A stretch of 64,000 bases of DNA from Burkholderiales bacterium (GTDB taxonomy: Bacteria; Pseudomonadota; Gammaproteobacteria; Burkholderiales; Burkholderiaceae_C), in assembly GCA_947451035.1 (NCBI GenBank), contig CANFXR010000001.1, forward strand, positions 46,123-110,122. The letters run 5' to 3'. The position numbers and the translations under genes are program-made. This document shows, in pieces, positions 38,672 through 46,822 of this stretch (its first letter is position 1; each line of letters begins with the position of its first letter). Below the pieces are notes generated by a model. That model was not told the origin of the DNA, searched no databases, and worked only from the letters and a program-made list of their open reading frames with translations.

Positions 38672-39565
38672 ATGACCTCTTTCTCCACCCGCTGCCTTGG
38701 CGCGGCGTCTCTGCTTCTGGCCCTGGTGTGCGTGCCCGCGGCCGCCGGCGATCTGGCCGACGTCAAGGCGCGCGGCGAGTTGCGCCATCTGGGCATCAAC
38801 TACGCCAACTTTGTCACCGGTGCGGGCGACGGCTTCGATGTCGAACTGGCGCGGGGCTTTGCCAAGCACCTCGGCGTCAAGTACACGCTGGTGCCCACCG
38901 ACTTCGTCAGCGTGATCCGTGACGTGCTGGGCCAGGAGGTCGTGCGCCAGGGCGATCAAGTCACCTTGCAGGGCGACTTCCCGGTCAAGGGCGACATGAT
39001 CGCCACCGGCTTCACCATGCTGCCGTGGCGCGAGAAGGTGCTGCTGTATTCGGCACCCACCTTCCCGTCGCAAGTGCTGCTGGTCGCGCGCGCCGATTCG
39101 TCTACCGCGCCCATCAAGGGCACGCCCGATCTGGCCGCCGACATCGTCGAGACCAAGGCGCTGATCGGCTCCAAGAGCTTGCTGGTGATGGAGCGCACCT
39201 GCATCGACCCGGGCAACTACGGCCTCAAGGGCAAGGGCATCGACATCCGCCCGTACACCAAGAGCACCAACCTCAACGAGATGGTGCCCGCGCTGCTCAA
39301 CGGCGACGGAGACTTCACGCTGCTCGACGTGCCTGACGCCATCCTCGACTTGCAGCGCTGGGCCGGCAAGATCAAGGTGATCGGACCGATCTCGGGGCAC
39401 CAGGAGCTGGCCGCCGCGTTCCCCAAGACTTCGCCCGAACTGCGCCGCGCCTTCGACGAGTATCTGGTGCGCGTCAAGGCCGATGGCACTTACGACAAGC
39501 TGGTCGACAAGTACTACCCGGGCATCCGGCGCTACTTCCCGGCCTTCTTCGCCAGCAAGGGCTGA
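38672..39565 (+). CDS. periplasmic solute-binding protein (SBP family 3-like)
   Basis: This is a 297-residue secreted binding protein. The signal peptide (1-25, LLLALVCVPAAAG) is followed by ADVKARGELRHLGINYANF and the family-3 core (FDVELARGFAKHLGVKYTLV, LVMERTCIDPGNYG, LLDVPDAILDLQRW). No permease or ATPase gene adjoins it. Instead a sensor kinase follows directly, so it may deliver a ligand signal rather than import. AGGAG lies seven bases before the ATG. Confidence 0.84.
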   Translation: MTSFSTRCLGAASLLLALVCVPAAAGDLADVKARGELRHLGINYANFVTGAGDGFDVELARGFAKHLGVKYTLVPTDFVSVIRDVLGQEVVRQGDQVTLQGDFPVKGDMIATGFTMLPWREKVLLYSAPTFPSQVLLVARADSSTAPIKGTPDLAADIVETKALIGSKSLLVMERTCIDPGNYGLKGKGIDIRPYTKSTNLNEMVPALLNGDGDFTLLDVPDAILDLQRWAGKIKVIGPISGHQELAAAFPKTSPELRRAFDEYLVRVKADGTYDKLVDKYYPGIRRYFPAFFASKG

Positions 39566-39631
39566 CCCATCGCCCGAAAGCTCGACACCCTGACCACGCG
39601 GTTCGCCGGGCGCTGGGCGCTCGTCGTCGCG

Positions 39632-42178
39632 GTGGTGTTTTGCGCCTATTCGGCGCTGTTGCTGGTCCATTCCTTCCGCGATCGTGAGCAGTTGCGCGAG
39701 GCCGCCGAGCGTCGGCTGGTGGCCGACAGCCAGCGGCGTGCGTCGTCGCTGGCCGACTTCGCGGGCGATCGCATCCACCTGACCGAAGACCTGGCCGGGC
39801 TCAACGAGCTCAACACCTATCTGAGCAGCAAGGCGCTGGGCATGTCGCCGCTGTACGGGCTGAATGCCAGCCTGGATGCTCTGGAGCGCCGGTTTCGCGC
39901 TCGCACCGCGGTCACGAGTCCGGCGCCGCGCACCACCCACCAGCTGCCGTTCAGCCGCATCGTGTTCTTTGACGAAGCCGGGCAGGTGCTGGCGGATTCG
40001 GGGGGCAACGCCGAATTGCCGCCCATGTCGGGCCAGCCTGGCGCTGGCGCCCGGGCGCCAGCGATCGAACTCAGCCCGCAGCGCCGCCAGCTCGTGGCCA
40101 GCGTGCCGGTGATGTTCAAGGACCGGTTCAGCGGCACGCTGGTTGCGCTGACCGACGTGGGTGAGTTGTACCGCTCGCTGATCCAGGTGGAGGCGGGTGA
40201 CACCTACCGCGAGACCTTGCTCACGCTCGAGGGCCAGGAGATCGTCGCCCCGAACAACCCCGTCGCGTTCGAGCCCACGCTGGCGCGCGCTCTGGCAAAG
40301 CTGCCCGAGAACCAGCCGGTGCCGCTGGCCGATGTGAAGGGCGCCGCCAGCCTGGCCAACGCGGTCGCCATCGTGACGGCGGTTCCCGGCCTGTCGCTGC
40401 GGCTGGTGACCACGCAGCCGCGCGAGGCGCTCGAGGGCTCGCTGACGTCGCCGGCGTTCCTCTATTCGCTGGGGGTGTTGCCGGCGGTGCTGCTGCTGCT
40501 GGCGTTTCGCTTCGACCGGCTGCGCAACCGCACCAACGTGCTCGAGCAAGACGCCGGCCGCGCGGTCGTGCAGCGGCGCTCGCTGGAGGACCGCAATGAG
40601 GCGCTGTCGGTCGAGATCCGCCGCCGCGAAGCGGTCGAAGCCGAGCTGCAAGGCCACCGCGATCACCTCGAAGAGCTGGTCGCCCAACGCACCGCCGAAC
40701 TGGCCCGGCTGTTTCACGCGCTGCCCGACCTGTACTTTCGAACCGAGCGCGACGGCACCATCATCGAGTGCCGCGCCGGGCGCACCGAAGACCTGCTGGT
40801 TCCGGTGGAGCAGTTGCTGGGCCGGCGCATGCAAGACATCGTGCCGCTCGGGGTGGGCGTCAAGTTGCGCGAGGCGCTCAACCGCATCGTGCTCGGCGCC
40901 GATCAGGTCGTCATCGAATACGAGCTGCCGCTCGAGCGTGGCGTGCAGTACTTCGAGGCGCGCATGCTGCCGCTGGCCGACGACCAGGTGGTGCTGGTGG
41001 TGCGCAACGTGACCGACCGCCACGAGATCGAGACGGTGCGCGAGCTCAACCGGCTCGACACCGAACGCCTGGCGCGCTCCAAGAGCGAGTTCATGACGAA
41101 CATGAGCCACGAGATCCGCACGCCGCTCAATGCGGTGCTGGGGCTGGCGCAGGTGGGTGCACGCTCGGCCTCGGACCCCGCCGCGAGGGCGGCGTTCAAG
41201 CCCATCGAGGATGCCGGGCGCCACCTGCTGGCCATCGTGAATGACATCCTGGACTTTTCCAAGCTCGAGGCCGGCAAGCTGTCCGCCGAGCGCCAGCCTT
41301 TCCGTCTGGCGGCCGCCATCGAGTCCGCCTCGGGCATGGTCGGCGGCCGTGTTCTGGGCAAGGGGCTCGTGTTGCGCGTGGACACCGCGCCCGACCTGCC
41401 CGAGTGGGCCCTGGGCGACGAGTTGCGGCTCAAGCAGGTGCTGGTCAATTTGCTGTCCAACGCCGTCAAGTTCACCGAGCACGGCCGCATCACGCTGGCC
41501 GTGACGCGCGACGCCGAGCAGGTGTTGTTCGCCGTCAGCGACACCGGCATCGGCATCTCGCCCGAGCAGCTGACGAAGCTGTTCCAGCCCTTCCAGCAGG
41601 CCGACTTGTCGACCACCCGGCGCTTTGGCGGCACCGGCCTGGGTCTGTCGATCAGCCGCGACCTGGCCGGCCTGATGGGCGGCACCCTCACGGGCGCCAG
41701 CCGTCCGGGCGAGGGCAGCACCTTCACGCTCAGGCTGCCCCTGCCCAGCGCGGCGCCACCATGGACCGCATCGCACGCGCCGGCGCCCGCCGGTCAGCGG
41801 CTGCTCGGCCTGCGCGTGCTGGCCGCTGAAGACAACGAGGTCAACTGCATGGTGCTCGAGAGCATGCTCGAGTTCGAGGGCGCGCAGGTCGTGTTTGCCA
41901 GCAACGGCCTCGAGGCCGTCAACGCCATGGCGCAAGCCGATGCCGGGGCGTATCACGCCGTGCTGATGGACGTGCAAATGCCCGTGATGGACGGCCTCGA
42001 AGCGACCCGCTGCATCCTGGCGGCGAACCCCACGGTCCCCGTCATCGGCCTGACCGCCCACGCCCTCGAAGAAGAGCGCGATCGCTGCCGCGCCGCCGGC
42101 ATGGTCGAACACCTGGCCAAGCCGGTTGAACTGGATGAACTGGTGGCGGTGTTGCAGCGCTGCGCGCCGAGGCCCTAG
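39632..42178 (+). CDS. hybrid sensor histidine kinase with receiver domain
   Basis: This is a membrane sensor of about 848 residues from GTG 39632. It has an N-terminal membrane helix, an extracytoplasmic region (about 20-270), TM2 ([19 protein letters not shown]) and a short coiled coil. A PAS-like domain ([19 protein letters not shown]) precedes HisKA with phospho-acceptor His493 ([10 protein letters not shown]). HATPase_c follows ([22 protein letters not shown]), then a receiver with Asp780 ([11 protein letters not shown]). The frame is open back to 39566, and the first helix appears cut by the GTG start. An ATC at 39569 preceded by AAGGG would give a complete N-terminus. No DNA-binding partner adjoins. 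Confidence 0.88.
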   Translation: MVFCAYSALLLVHSFRDREQLREAAERRLVADSQRRASSLADFAGDRIHLTEDLAGLNELNTYLSSKALGMSPLYGLNASLDALERRFRARTAVTSPAPRTTHQLPFSRIVFFDEAGQVLADSGGNAELPPMSGQPGAGARAPAIELSPQRRQLVASVPVMFKDRFSGTLVALTDVGELYRSLIQVEAGDTYRETLLTLEGQEIVAPNNPVAFEPTLARALAKLPENQPVPLADVKGAASLANAVAIVTAVPGLSLRLVTTQPREALEGSLTSPAFLYSLGVLPAVLLLLAFRFDRLRNRTNVLEQDAGRAVVQRRSLEDRNEALSVEIRRREAVEAELQGHRDHLEELVAQRTAELARLFHALPDLYFRTERDGTIIECRAGRTEDLLVPVEQLLGRRMQDIVPLGVGVKLREALNRIVLGADQVVIEYELPLERGVQYFEARMLPLADDQVVLVVRNVTDRHEIETVRELNRLDTERLARSKSEFMTNMSHEIRTPLNAVLGLAQVGARSASDPAARAAFKPIEDAGRHLLAIVNDILDFSKLEAGKLSAERQPFRLAAAIESASGMVGGRVLGKGLVLRVDTAPDLPEWALGDELRLKQVLVNLLSNAVKFTEHGRITLAVTRDAEQVLFAVSDTGIGISPEQLTKLFQPFQQADLSTTRRFGGTGLGLSISRDLAGLMGGTLTGASRPGEGSTFTLRLPLPSAAPPWTASHAPAPAGQRLLGLRVLAAEDNEVNCMVLESMLEFEGAQVVFASNGLEAVNAMAQADAGAYHAVLMDVQMPVMDGLEATRCILAANPTVPVIGLTAHALEEERDRCRAAGMVEHLAKPVELDELVAVLQRCAPRP

Positions 42179-42201
42179 GGCCGGGCACCTACACTCCCGC
42201 C

Positions 42202-42591
42202 ATGCAAGTGCCCCGCCACCGTCGACGATTTCCAGCCTGGCTGGCGGCATGGGTCATGCTGATCGCGTCGCTCGCACCGACGCTGTCGCAGGCCTTTCAC
42301 GGCAACGCCGGCGGCCTGTGGGTCGAGGTCTGCAGCTCGCTGGGTGCTGGCACGCCGGTGGTGATCGACCTGACCGACACGAATCCCGCGCCACAGTCAT
42401 CGCTGCTGCACAGCCTGGAGCATTGCCCCTACTGCTCGCTGCAGGTCGTGGCGAGCGCTCCGCCGCCAACGCCAGCGGGCGTGTTCCTGCTGCCGTTGAC
42501 CTTCGAGGTGCCGCTGCTGTTCCTGGCCGCGCCGCGCACCTTGCACGCGTGGCGACACGCGCTGTCTCGAGGCCCGCCCTCGATCGCTTGA
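42202..42591 (+). CDS. DUF2946 family protein
   Basis: This is a 129-residue small membrane or secreted protein. A hydrophobic N-terminus (FPAWLAAWVMLIASLAPTL) is followed by a segment with VCSSLG and the family motif HSLEHCPYCSLQ. A C-terminal hydrophobic stretch comes before the basic tail. DUF2946 genes often neighbour copper-related and TonB-receptor genes. The CPYC and nearby His could bind metal, which is an inference. It starts 23 bp after the sensor kinase gene. Confidence 0.75.
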   Translation: MQVPRHRRRFPAWLAAWVMLIASLAPTLSQAFHGNAGGLWVEVCSSLGAGTPVVIDLTDTNPAPQSSLLHSLEHCPYCSLQVVASAPPPTPAGVFLLPLTFEVPLLFLAAPRTLHAWRHALSRGPPSIA

Positions 42592-42789
42592 GTTCCGGTC
42601 GTCTTCGAGCCGTGGCGCTGACTTGCGCAGCGGCCCGGGGTGACCCCAAGCACTGACGCTTGAGCCCGCTTCGGGTCAGGCGTCGTTTGCCGATGCGACG
42701 CGCGCTGCCCTGGTCAGCGCACGCCCCATCGGCTCAGGCCGGCTCGCCCTCGCTGCCGCCGGCCGCCGGAACCCTCAAGGCCTTTCGAC

Positions 42790-45048
42790 ATGACCACCCA
42801 TTTGCGGCGCCACGCGCCATCGACCCCTCTTTTCACCGCTTCATTCCTGGCAGCACTTGCTGCGTGCACGACGCCCGCCGGCGCACAAGATGCGGCATCA
42901 GCCACCCAGCTCGACACAGTCGTCGTGACCGCCAGCCGCTCTGACACCCGCTTGCAGGACATGCCCTTGCACACCACGGTGCTCACGCAAGACGACATCC
43001 GCCGCTCGCCCGCGCAGACCCTGGACCAGCTGCTGCGCAATGTGTCGGGTCTGCTGGTGCCGGGTTCGCCCGCCTACACGACCGACCCGACGGGACACAA
43101 CATCAAGTTCCGCGGCATGGACAAGAAGGTGCTGGTGCTCGTCGACGGCGTGCCCATGCTCGATCCGTTCTACACCACCATTCAGTGGTTCAAGGTGCCG
43201 TTGAGCGCCATCGAACGCGTCGAGATCGTGCGCGGCGGTGGCTCGAGCCTGTGGGGCAATCTTGCGGTGGGTGGCGTGATCAACGTCATCACCCGACGGC
43301 CCACCAGCAACTCCGGCGAAGCCTCGCTGAGCATCGGCAGCCACGGCAGCAAGACCGTGGCGTTGAGTAAGAACTTCGTGCTGTCGGACGCGCTGAGCTT
43401 GAGCTTGTCGGCCGACCGGTTCGAGACCGATGGCTACAACAACACGCCCGGGCGGCTGCGCGCGGCCTACTGGCCCGGCCGGGGCAAGTCGTCGGCCACC
43501 GCGGACAACTTCCGGCTGGGCGTGAATTACCAGCCGTCGAGCGACCTCGGCGGCTTTGTGCGCGTGGGCTATCACCAGCAAAACGAGCGCATCGGCGGCT
43601 ACGCGTTCGGCGACAACCAGCAACGCAGCCCCGACGTTCAGCTCGGCGTGACCCAGCAACTCGATGCGACGAGCAGCGTGATGGCCACGGCCTACATGCA
43701 GCAGGTGAACTTCGACAAGTACAACGGCGCGGGCTGCTATGCGGCGGCCACCTTCGCCTGCGGCGCGTCGGTGTCGGGCTCGGGCGCTTCGACGGCGCAG
43801 CAAGCGGCGGCGACGCTGCAGTACGCGTCATCGAACGACTTGCTCAGCTACCGCGAGCGCGGTGGCTCGGTGGTCTATTCGAGCCGCTGGCAGTCGCTGC
43901 TCAAGGAACTGCAAGTCGGCCTGGACTACCGGTACATCTCGGGTGAGGACGCCCAGCAAAGCTACCGCACCCCCACGGCCGCCCGCCCCGAAGCGCTGCG
44001 CATCCAGCGCACCAACGACGGTGCGGGCACGCAGGAATTCACCGGCGTGTTCTCGCAGTTCAAGCTGCGCCCGCTCGAGCCGCTCGAATTCACGCTGGGC
44101 TTGCGCGTCGACCACTTCAGCAGCTTTGGCGGCCGTGCGGTGCAGACCAACTACTCGAACGTGGCGAACCCGCTGGCCGCCGCTCCCACGGGCGGGGCGG
44201 TGCCCAACAGCCACAAGACGGCGTTCGACCCCAGCCTGTCGGCACGCTACGAGCTCACCGACGACATCGACCTTCGCGGCTCTATCTACAAGGCGTTCCG
44301 CGCGCCGGGGCTGAACAACCTGTACCGCAGCTTCGGCAGCAGCGCGATTTCCATCGCCAATCCGCTGCTCGCACCCGAGACCATGGTCGGCAAGGAAATC
44401 GGGCTCGACTGGAAGCTGGGCTCATCGGCCTTCGGCATCACGGTGTTCGAAGCCAAGGTGAAGGACATGGTGGCCAGCTACGGCATCACCTCGGGCACCC
44501 CGGTGCCTGATGCGGTGAAAAACATCTGCGGCAGTGGCTATGCGGGTGTGTCCAACACGGCGTGCCCGGGCACGGTCAGCTTCTATTCGAACGGCCAGGA
44601 CCAAAAGGCCTGGGGTGTCGAGATCGACGGCAAGTGGGCGCTGTCGCGCGACCTCAGCCTGAGCGCCTACGCCACCCGCACGCAGTCGTACTACACGCAC
44701 ACGACCACCGGCGACCCGGTGGACACGCAGCTGTCGCTGGTGCCGCGGCTGGTGAGCGGCGCGAGCCTGGCGTGGCGCACCACCGAGCGCTGGAGCCAGT
44801 ACGCGGATGTGCGTTACAACAGTTCGATGACCCTGAGCAGCCTGACCGCAGCACCGCCCATCCGGCAAGGCGGCTACGCCGTGTTCAACCTGGGCACGAC
44901 GTACCGCATCAACGAACGGTTCGAAGTGGCGGGCGCACTCACCAACGTGTTCGACAAGCGCTACACCGACAGCAGCGCGAGCAATCCGCAGGGCATCAGC
45001 TACGCGATGCCACGCGCCGGGAGGGTGAGCCTGCATGTCAATTTCTGA
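42790..45048 (+). CDS. TonB-dependent outer-membrane receptor
   Basis: This is a 752-residue receptor. After a signal peptide (about 1-33) comes a TonB box-like region (LDTVVVTASRSDTRL) and a plug domain (LTQDDIRRSPAQTLDQLL, KVLVLVDGVPMLDPF, VEIVRGGGSSLWGNLAVGG). A 22-strand-type barrel ends GRVSLHVNF with the expected terminal Phe. The ligand is unknown. Neighbours (DUF2946, Cys-rich propeller, thioredoxin) suggest a metal or metal complex. The 198 bp before it hold no recognised riboswitch or Fur box. It overlaps the next gene by 14 bp. Confidence 0.92.
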   Translation: MTTHLRRHAPSTPLFTASFLAALAACTTPAGAQDAASATQLDTVVVTASRSDTRLQDMPLHTTVLTQDDIRRSPAQTLDQLLRNVSGLLVPGSPAYTTDPTGHNIKFRGMDKKVLVLVDGVPMLDPFYTTIQWFKVPLSAIERVEIVRGGGSSLWGNLAVGGVINVITRRPTSNSGEASLSIGSHGSKTVALSKNFVLSDALSLSLSADRFETDGYNNTPGRLRAAYWPGRGKSSATADNFRLGVNYQPSSDLGGFVRVGYHQQNERIGGYAFGDNQQRSPDVQLGVTQQLDATSSVMATAYMQQVNFDKYNGAGCYAAATFACGASVSGSGASTAQQAAATLQYASSNDLLSYRERGGSVVYSSRWQSLLKELQVGLDYRYISGEDAQQSYRTPTAARPEALRIQRTNDGAGTQEFTGVFSQFKLRPLEPLEFTLGLRVDHFSSFGGRAVQTNYSNVANPLAAAPTGGAVPNSHKTAFDPSLSARYELTDDIDLRGSIYKAFRAPGLNNLYRSFGSSAISIANPLLAPETMVGKEIGLDWKLGSSAFGITVFEAKVKDMVASYGITSGTPVPDAVKNICGSGYAGVSNTACPGTVSFYSNGQDQKAWGVEIDGKWALSRDLSLSAYATRTQSYYTHTTTGDPVDTQLSLVPRLVSGASLAWRTTERWSQYADVRYNSSMTLSSLTAAPPIRQGGYAVFNLGTTYRINERFEVAGALTNVFDKRYTDSSASNPQGISYAMPRAGRVSLHVNF

Positions 45049-46276
45049 GCGGATCGCCGCAGCCGTCGGCGCGCTGCTGCTCGCCGGCAGCGCGCTGGCA
45101 CAACCGGTGCCCGCCGCGCCCGCCAGCGCAGCCATGCACCACGAGGGCCACCGCGCAGCGGCTTGCGCGGGCCCGGCGCTGGCCTGTGCCAACGCAGCGA
45201 GCGCCGTGTTCGACGCGCGTGGCGCGCTGTGGGTGGTGTGGGCTGCGGCAGGGTCGGTGTCGGTGGCCCGCTCCACCGACGCGGGCGTGACGTTCGGCCC
45301 CGCGTCGGTGGTCGGCAGCCCCGGCGCGGCACTCGATGCAGGATCGGACGCGCGGCCGCAGATCGTGGTCGACGCGCGCGGCCGCATCGTGGTCGCCTAC
45401 GCGGCGTTCAAGGACCAGGCCTGGAACGCGCAGGTGCTGGTGGCCGCCTCGACCGATGGCGGCGCCAGCTTCTCGGTGCCGCGGTCGCTGTCGCGCGATG
45501 CCGCCAGCCAGCGCTTTCCGGTGCTGGCGCTGCGCTCCGACGGGCGGGTGTACGCGATGTGGATCGACAAGCGCACCGCCGCGGCGGCCCGCCGCAAGGG
45601 CGTGCCGCAGGCTGGCGCGGCGCTGGCTTACGCGTGGTCGGACGATGGCGGCGAGTCGTTCAGCGGTGAGCGCGTCGTGCAAGACCACAGCTGCGAATGC
45701 TGCCGGCTGGCCGTGGCGTTCGATGCGCAGCGCCACCCCGTGGTGCTGTACCGCAGCCTGTTTGGCGATGGCGAGCGCGACCATGCGCTGCTGACCATTG
45801 CCGAGGAGGGCGAAGCCCAGGCGCCGTCGCGTGTGGCCGAAGACCACTGGGTCATCGACGGTTGCCCGCACCACGGCCCGAGCCTGGCGGTCTCGCCTGA
45901 CGGCACGCTGCACGCGGCGTGGTTCACGCTCGGTCGATCGCGTCAGGGCTTGTTTCAGGCGCGCTCGACCGATGGCGGCGCCACGTTCTCGAGCCCGCAG
46001 CGCGTGGGCGATGCCGCTCAGCAGCCCGGCCGCCCGGCGATGCATGCGCAGGGTCGTGCGGTGTGGCTGGTCTGGAAGGAATTCGACGGCCAGCGCATCT
46101 TCATCAAGGAGCGCCGCTCGGCCGATGCCGGCCAGACCTGGTCGCCCGATCGCGTGCTCGTGGCCACGGCCAACAGCGCCGATCACCCGCAGCTGGTGGG
46201 CGACGGCCGGCGCGTTTACCTGTCGTGGCTGACGCGCGACGAAGGCTATCGGCTCATGCCGCTGGAGGCTCCATGA
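45035..46276 (+). CDS. BNR/sialidase-like beta-propeller protein, exported
   Basis: This is a 413-residue protein with a signal peptide (AAAVGALLLAGSALAQ) and repeated Asp-box-type blades (VARSTDAGVTFG, AASTDGGASFS, AWSDDGGESFSG, ARSTDGGATFSS, RRSADAGQTWSP). It therefore has the six-bladed sialidase fold. Catalytic sialidase arginines are not evident. Instead there are CECCRL, HH in DGCPHHGPS and a His-rich N-terminal MHHEGH, which look like metal-binding positions. It probably binds ligand for the overlapping TonB receptor. Its stop overlaps the thioredoxin start. Confidence 0.8.
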   Translation: MSISERIAAAVGALLLAGSALAQPVPAAPASAAMHHEGHRAAACAGPALACANAASAVFDARGALWVVWAAAGSVSVARSTDAGVTFGPASVVGSPGAALDAGSDARPQIVVDARGRIVVAYAAFKDQAWNAQVLVAASTDGGASFSVPRSLSRDAASQRFPVLALRSDGRVYAMWIDKRTAAAARRKGVPQAGAALAYAWSDDGGESFSGERVVQDHSCECCRLAVAFDAQRHPVVLYRSLFGDGERDHALLTIAEEGEAQAPSRVAEDHWVIDGCPHHGPSLAVSPDGTLHAAWFTLGRSRQGLFQARSTDGGATFSSPQRVGDAAQQPGRPAMHAQGRAVWLVWKEFDGQRIFIKERRSADAGQTWSPDRVLVATANSADHPQLVGDGRRVYLSWLTRDEGYRLMPLEAP

Positions 46277-46767
46277 ATCCGATTTGCACCTTGCTGCGCG
46301 CTGGCGCTTTCGTGCTGCTCGTGGCGCTCACCGGGGCGGCTGACGCGGCGCCTGAACGCATCTTTGAGCGCGACAGCTATGCGCAGATCCGCGCCAGCCA
46401 TGCCGGACGTGCGCTCGTCGTGCACCTGTGGGGCATGACGTGCGGCCCGTGCCTGGTCGAACTGCCGCAGTGGGGCGCGCTGTTGCGCAAGCGCCCGCAG
46501 CTGCCACTGGTGTTGATCCAGGTCGACCCGTCGGCGCCCGCCGCCCGCACCCAACGGCTCGCCGCCGCCGGCCTGTCCCGTGCCGAAAACTGGTCTGCGG
46601 CCTCGGAGTTCGACGAGTTCCTGCGCGCCAGCATCGACCCGCTATGGCCCGGCGACATGCCCCGCACGCTGCTCATCTCGCCGAGTGGCGAGGTCAAGAC
46701 GGTCCGCGGCGCGGCCAGTCCGGCCGAGGTGGAGCGGTGGCTGGACGGGGTGGGTGCGGGACGCTGA
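46273..46767 (+). CDS. TlpA/ResA-like exported thioredoxin
   Basis: This is a 164-residue periplasmic thioredoxin-fold protein. The signal peptide is residues 1-25 and the active site is Cys57-Gly-Pro-Cys60 in HLWGMTCGPCLVELP. The cis-Pro region is near DMPRTLLISPSGEV. It likely keeps cysteines of partner proteins, such as the Cys-rich propeller, reduced. ATG 46273 overlaps the preceding stop (ATGA). It is the last gene before the CRISPR array. Confidence 0.87.
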   Translation: MNPICTLLRAGAFVLLVALTGAADAAPERIFERDSYAQIRASHAGRALVVHLWGMTCGPCLVELPQWGALLRKRPQLPLVLIQVDPSAPAARTQRLAAAGLSRAENWSAASEFDEFLRASIDPLWPGDMPRTLLISPSGEVKTVRGAASPAEVERWLDGVGAGR

Positions 46768-46822
46768 TTGGCGGGCGGTTGAGCCTCGGCATGGTTTAGG
46801 CCATCAGGAAGCGCTTAGGCTC

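Noticed and set aside
38645-42250. 1,201-codon - frame opposite the binding protein and sensor kinase
   Set aside because: It is antisense to two clearly assigned proteins. Its His/Gln/Arg-rich translation is typical of a GC-rich shadow frame.
45035-46276. Sialidase activity for the BNR protein
   Set aside because: The Asp-box fold is present, but the arginine triad and other catalytic residues of sialidases are not recognisable. Only the fold is claimed.
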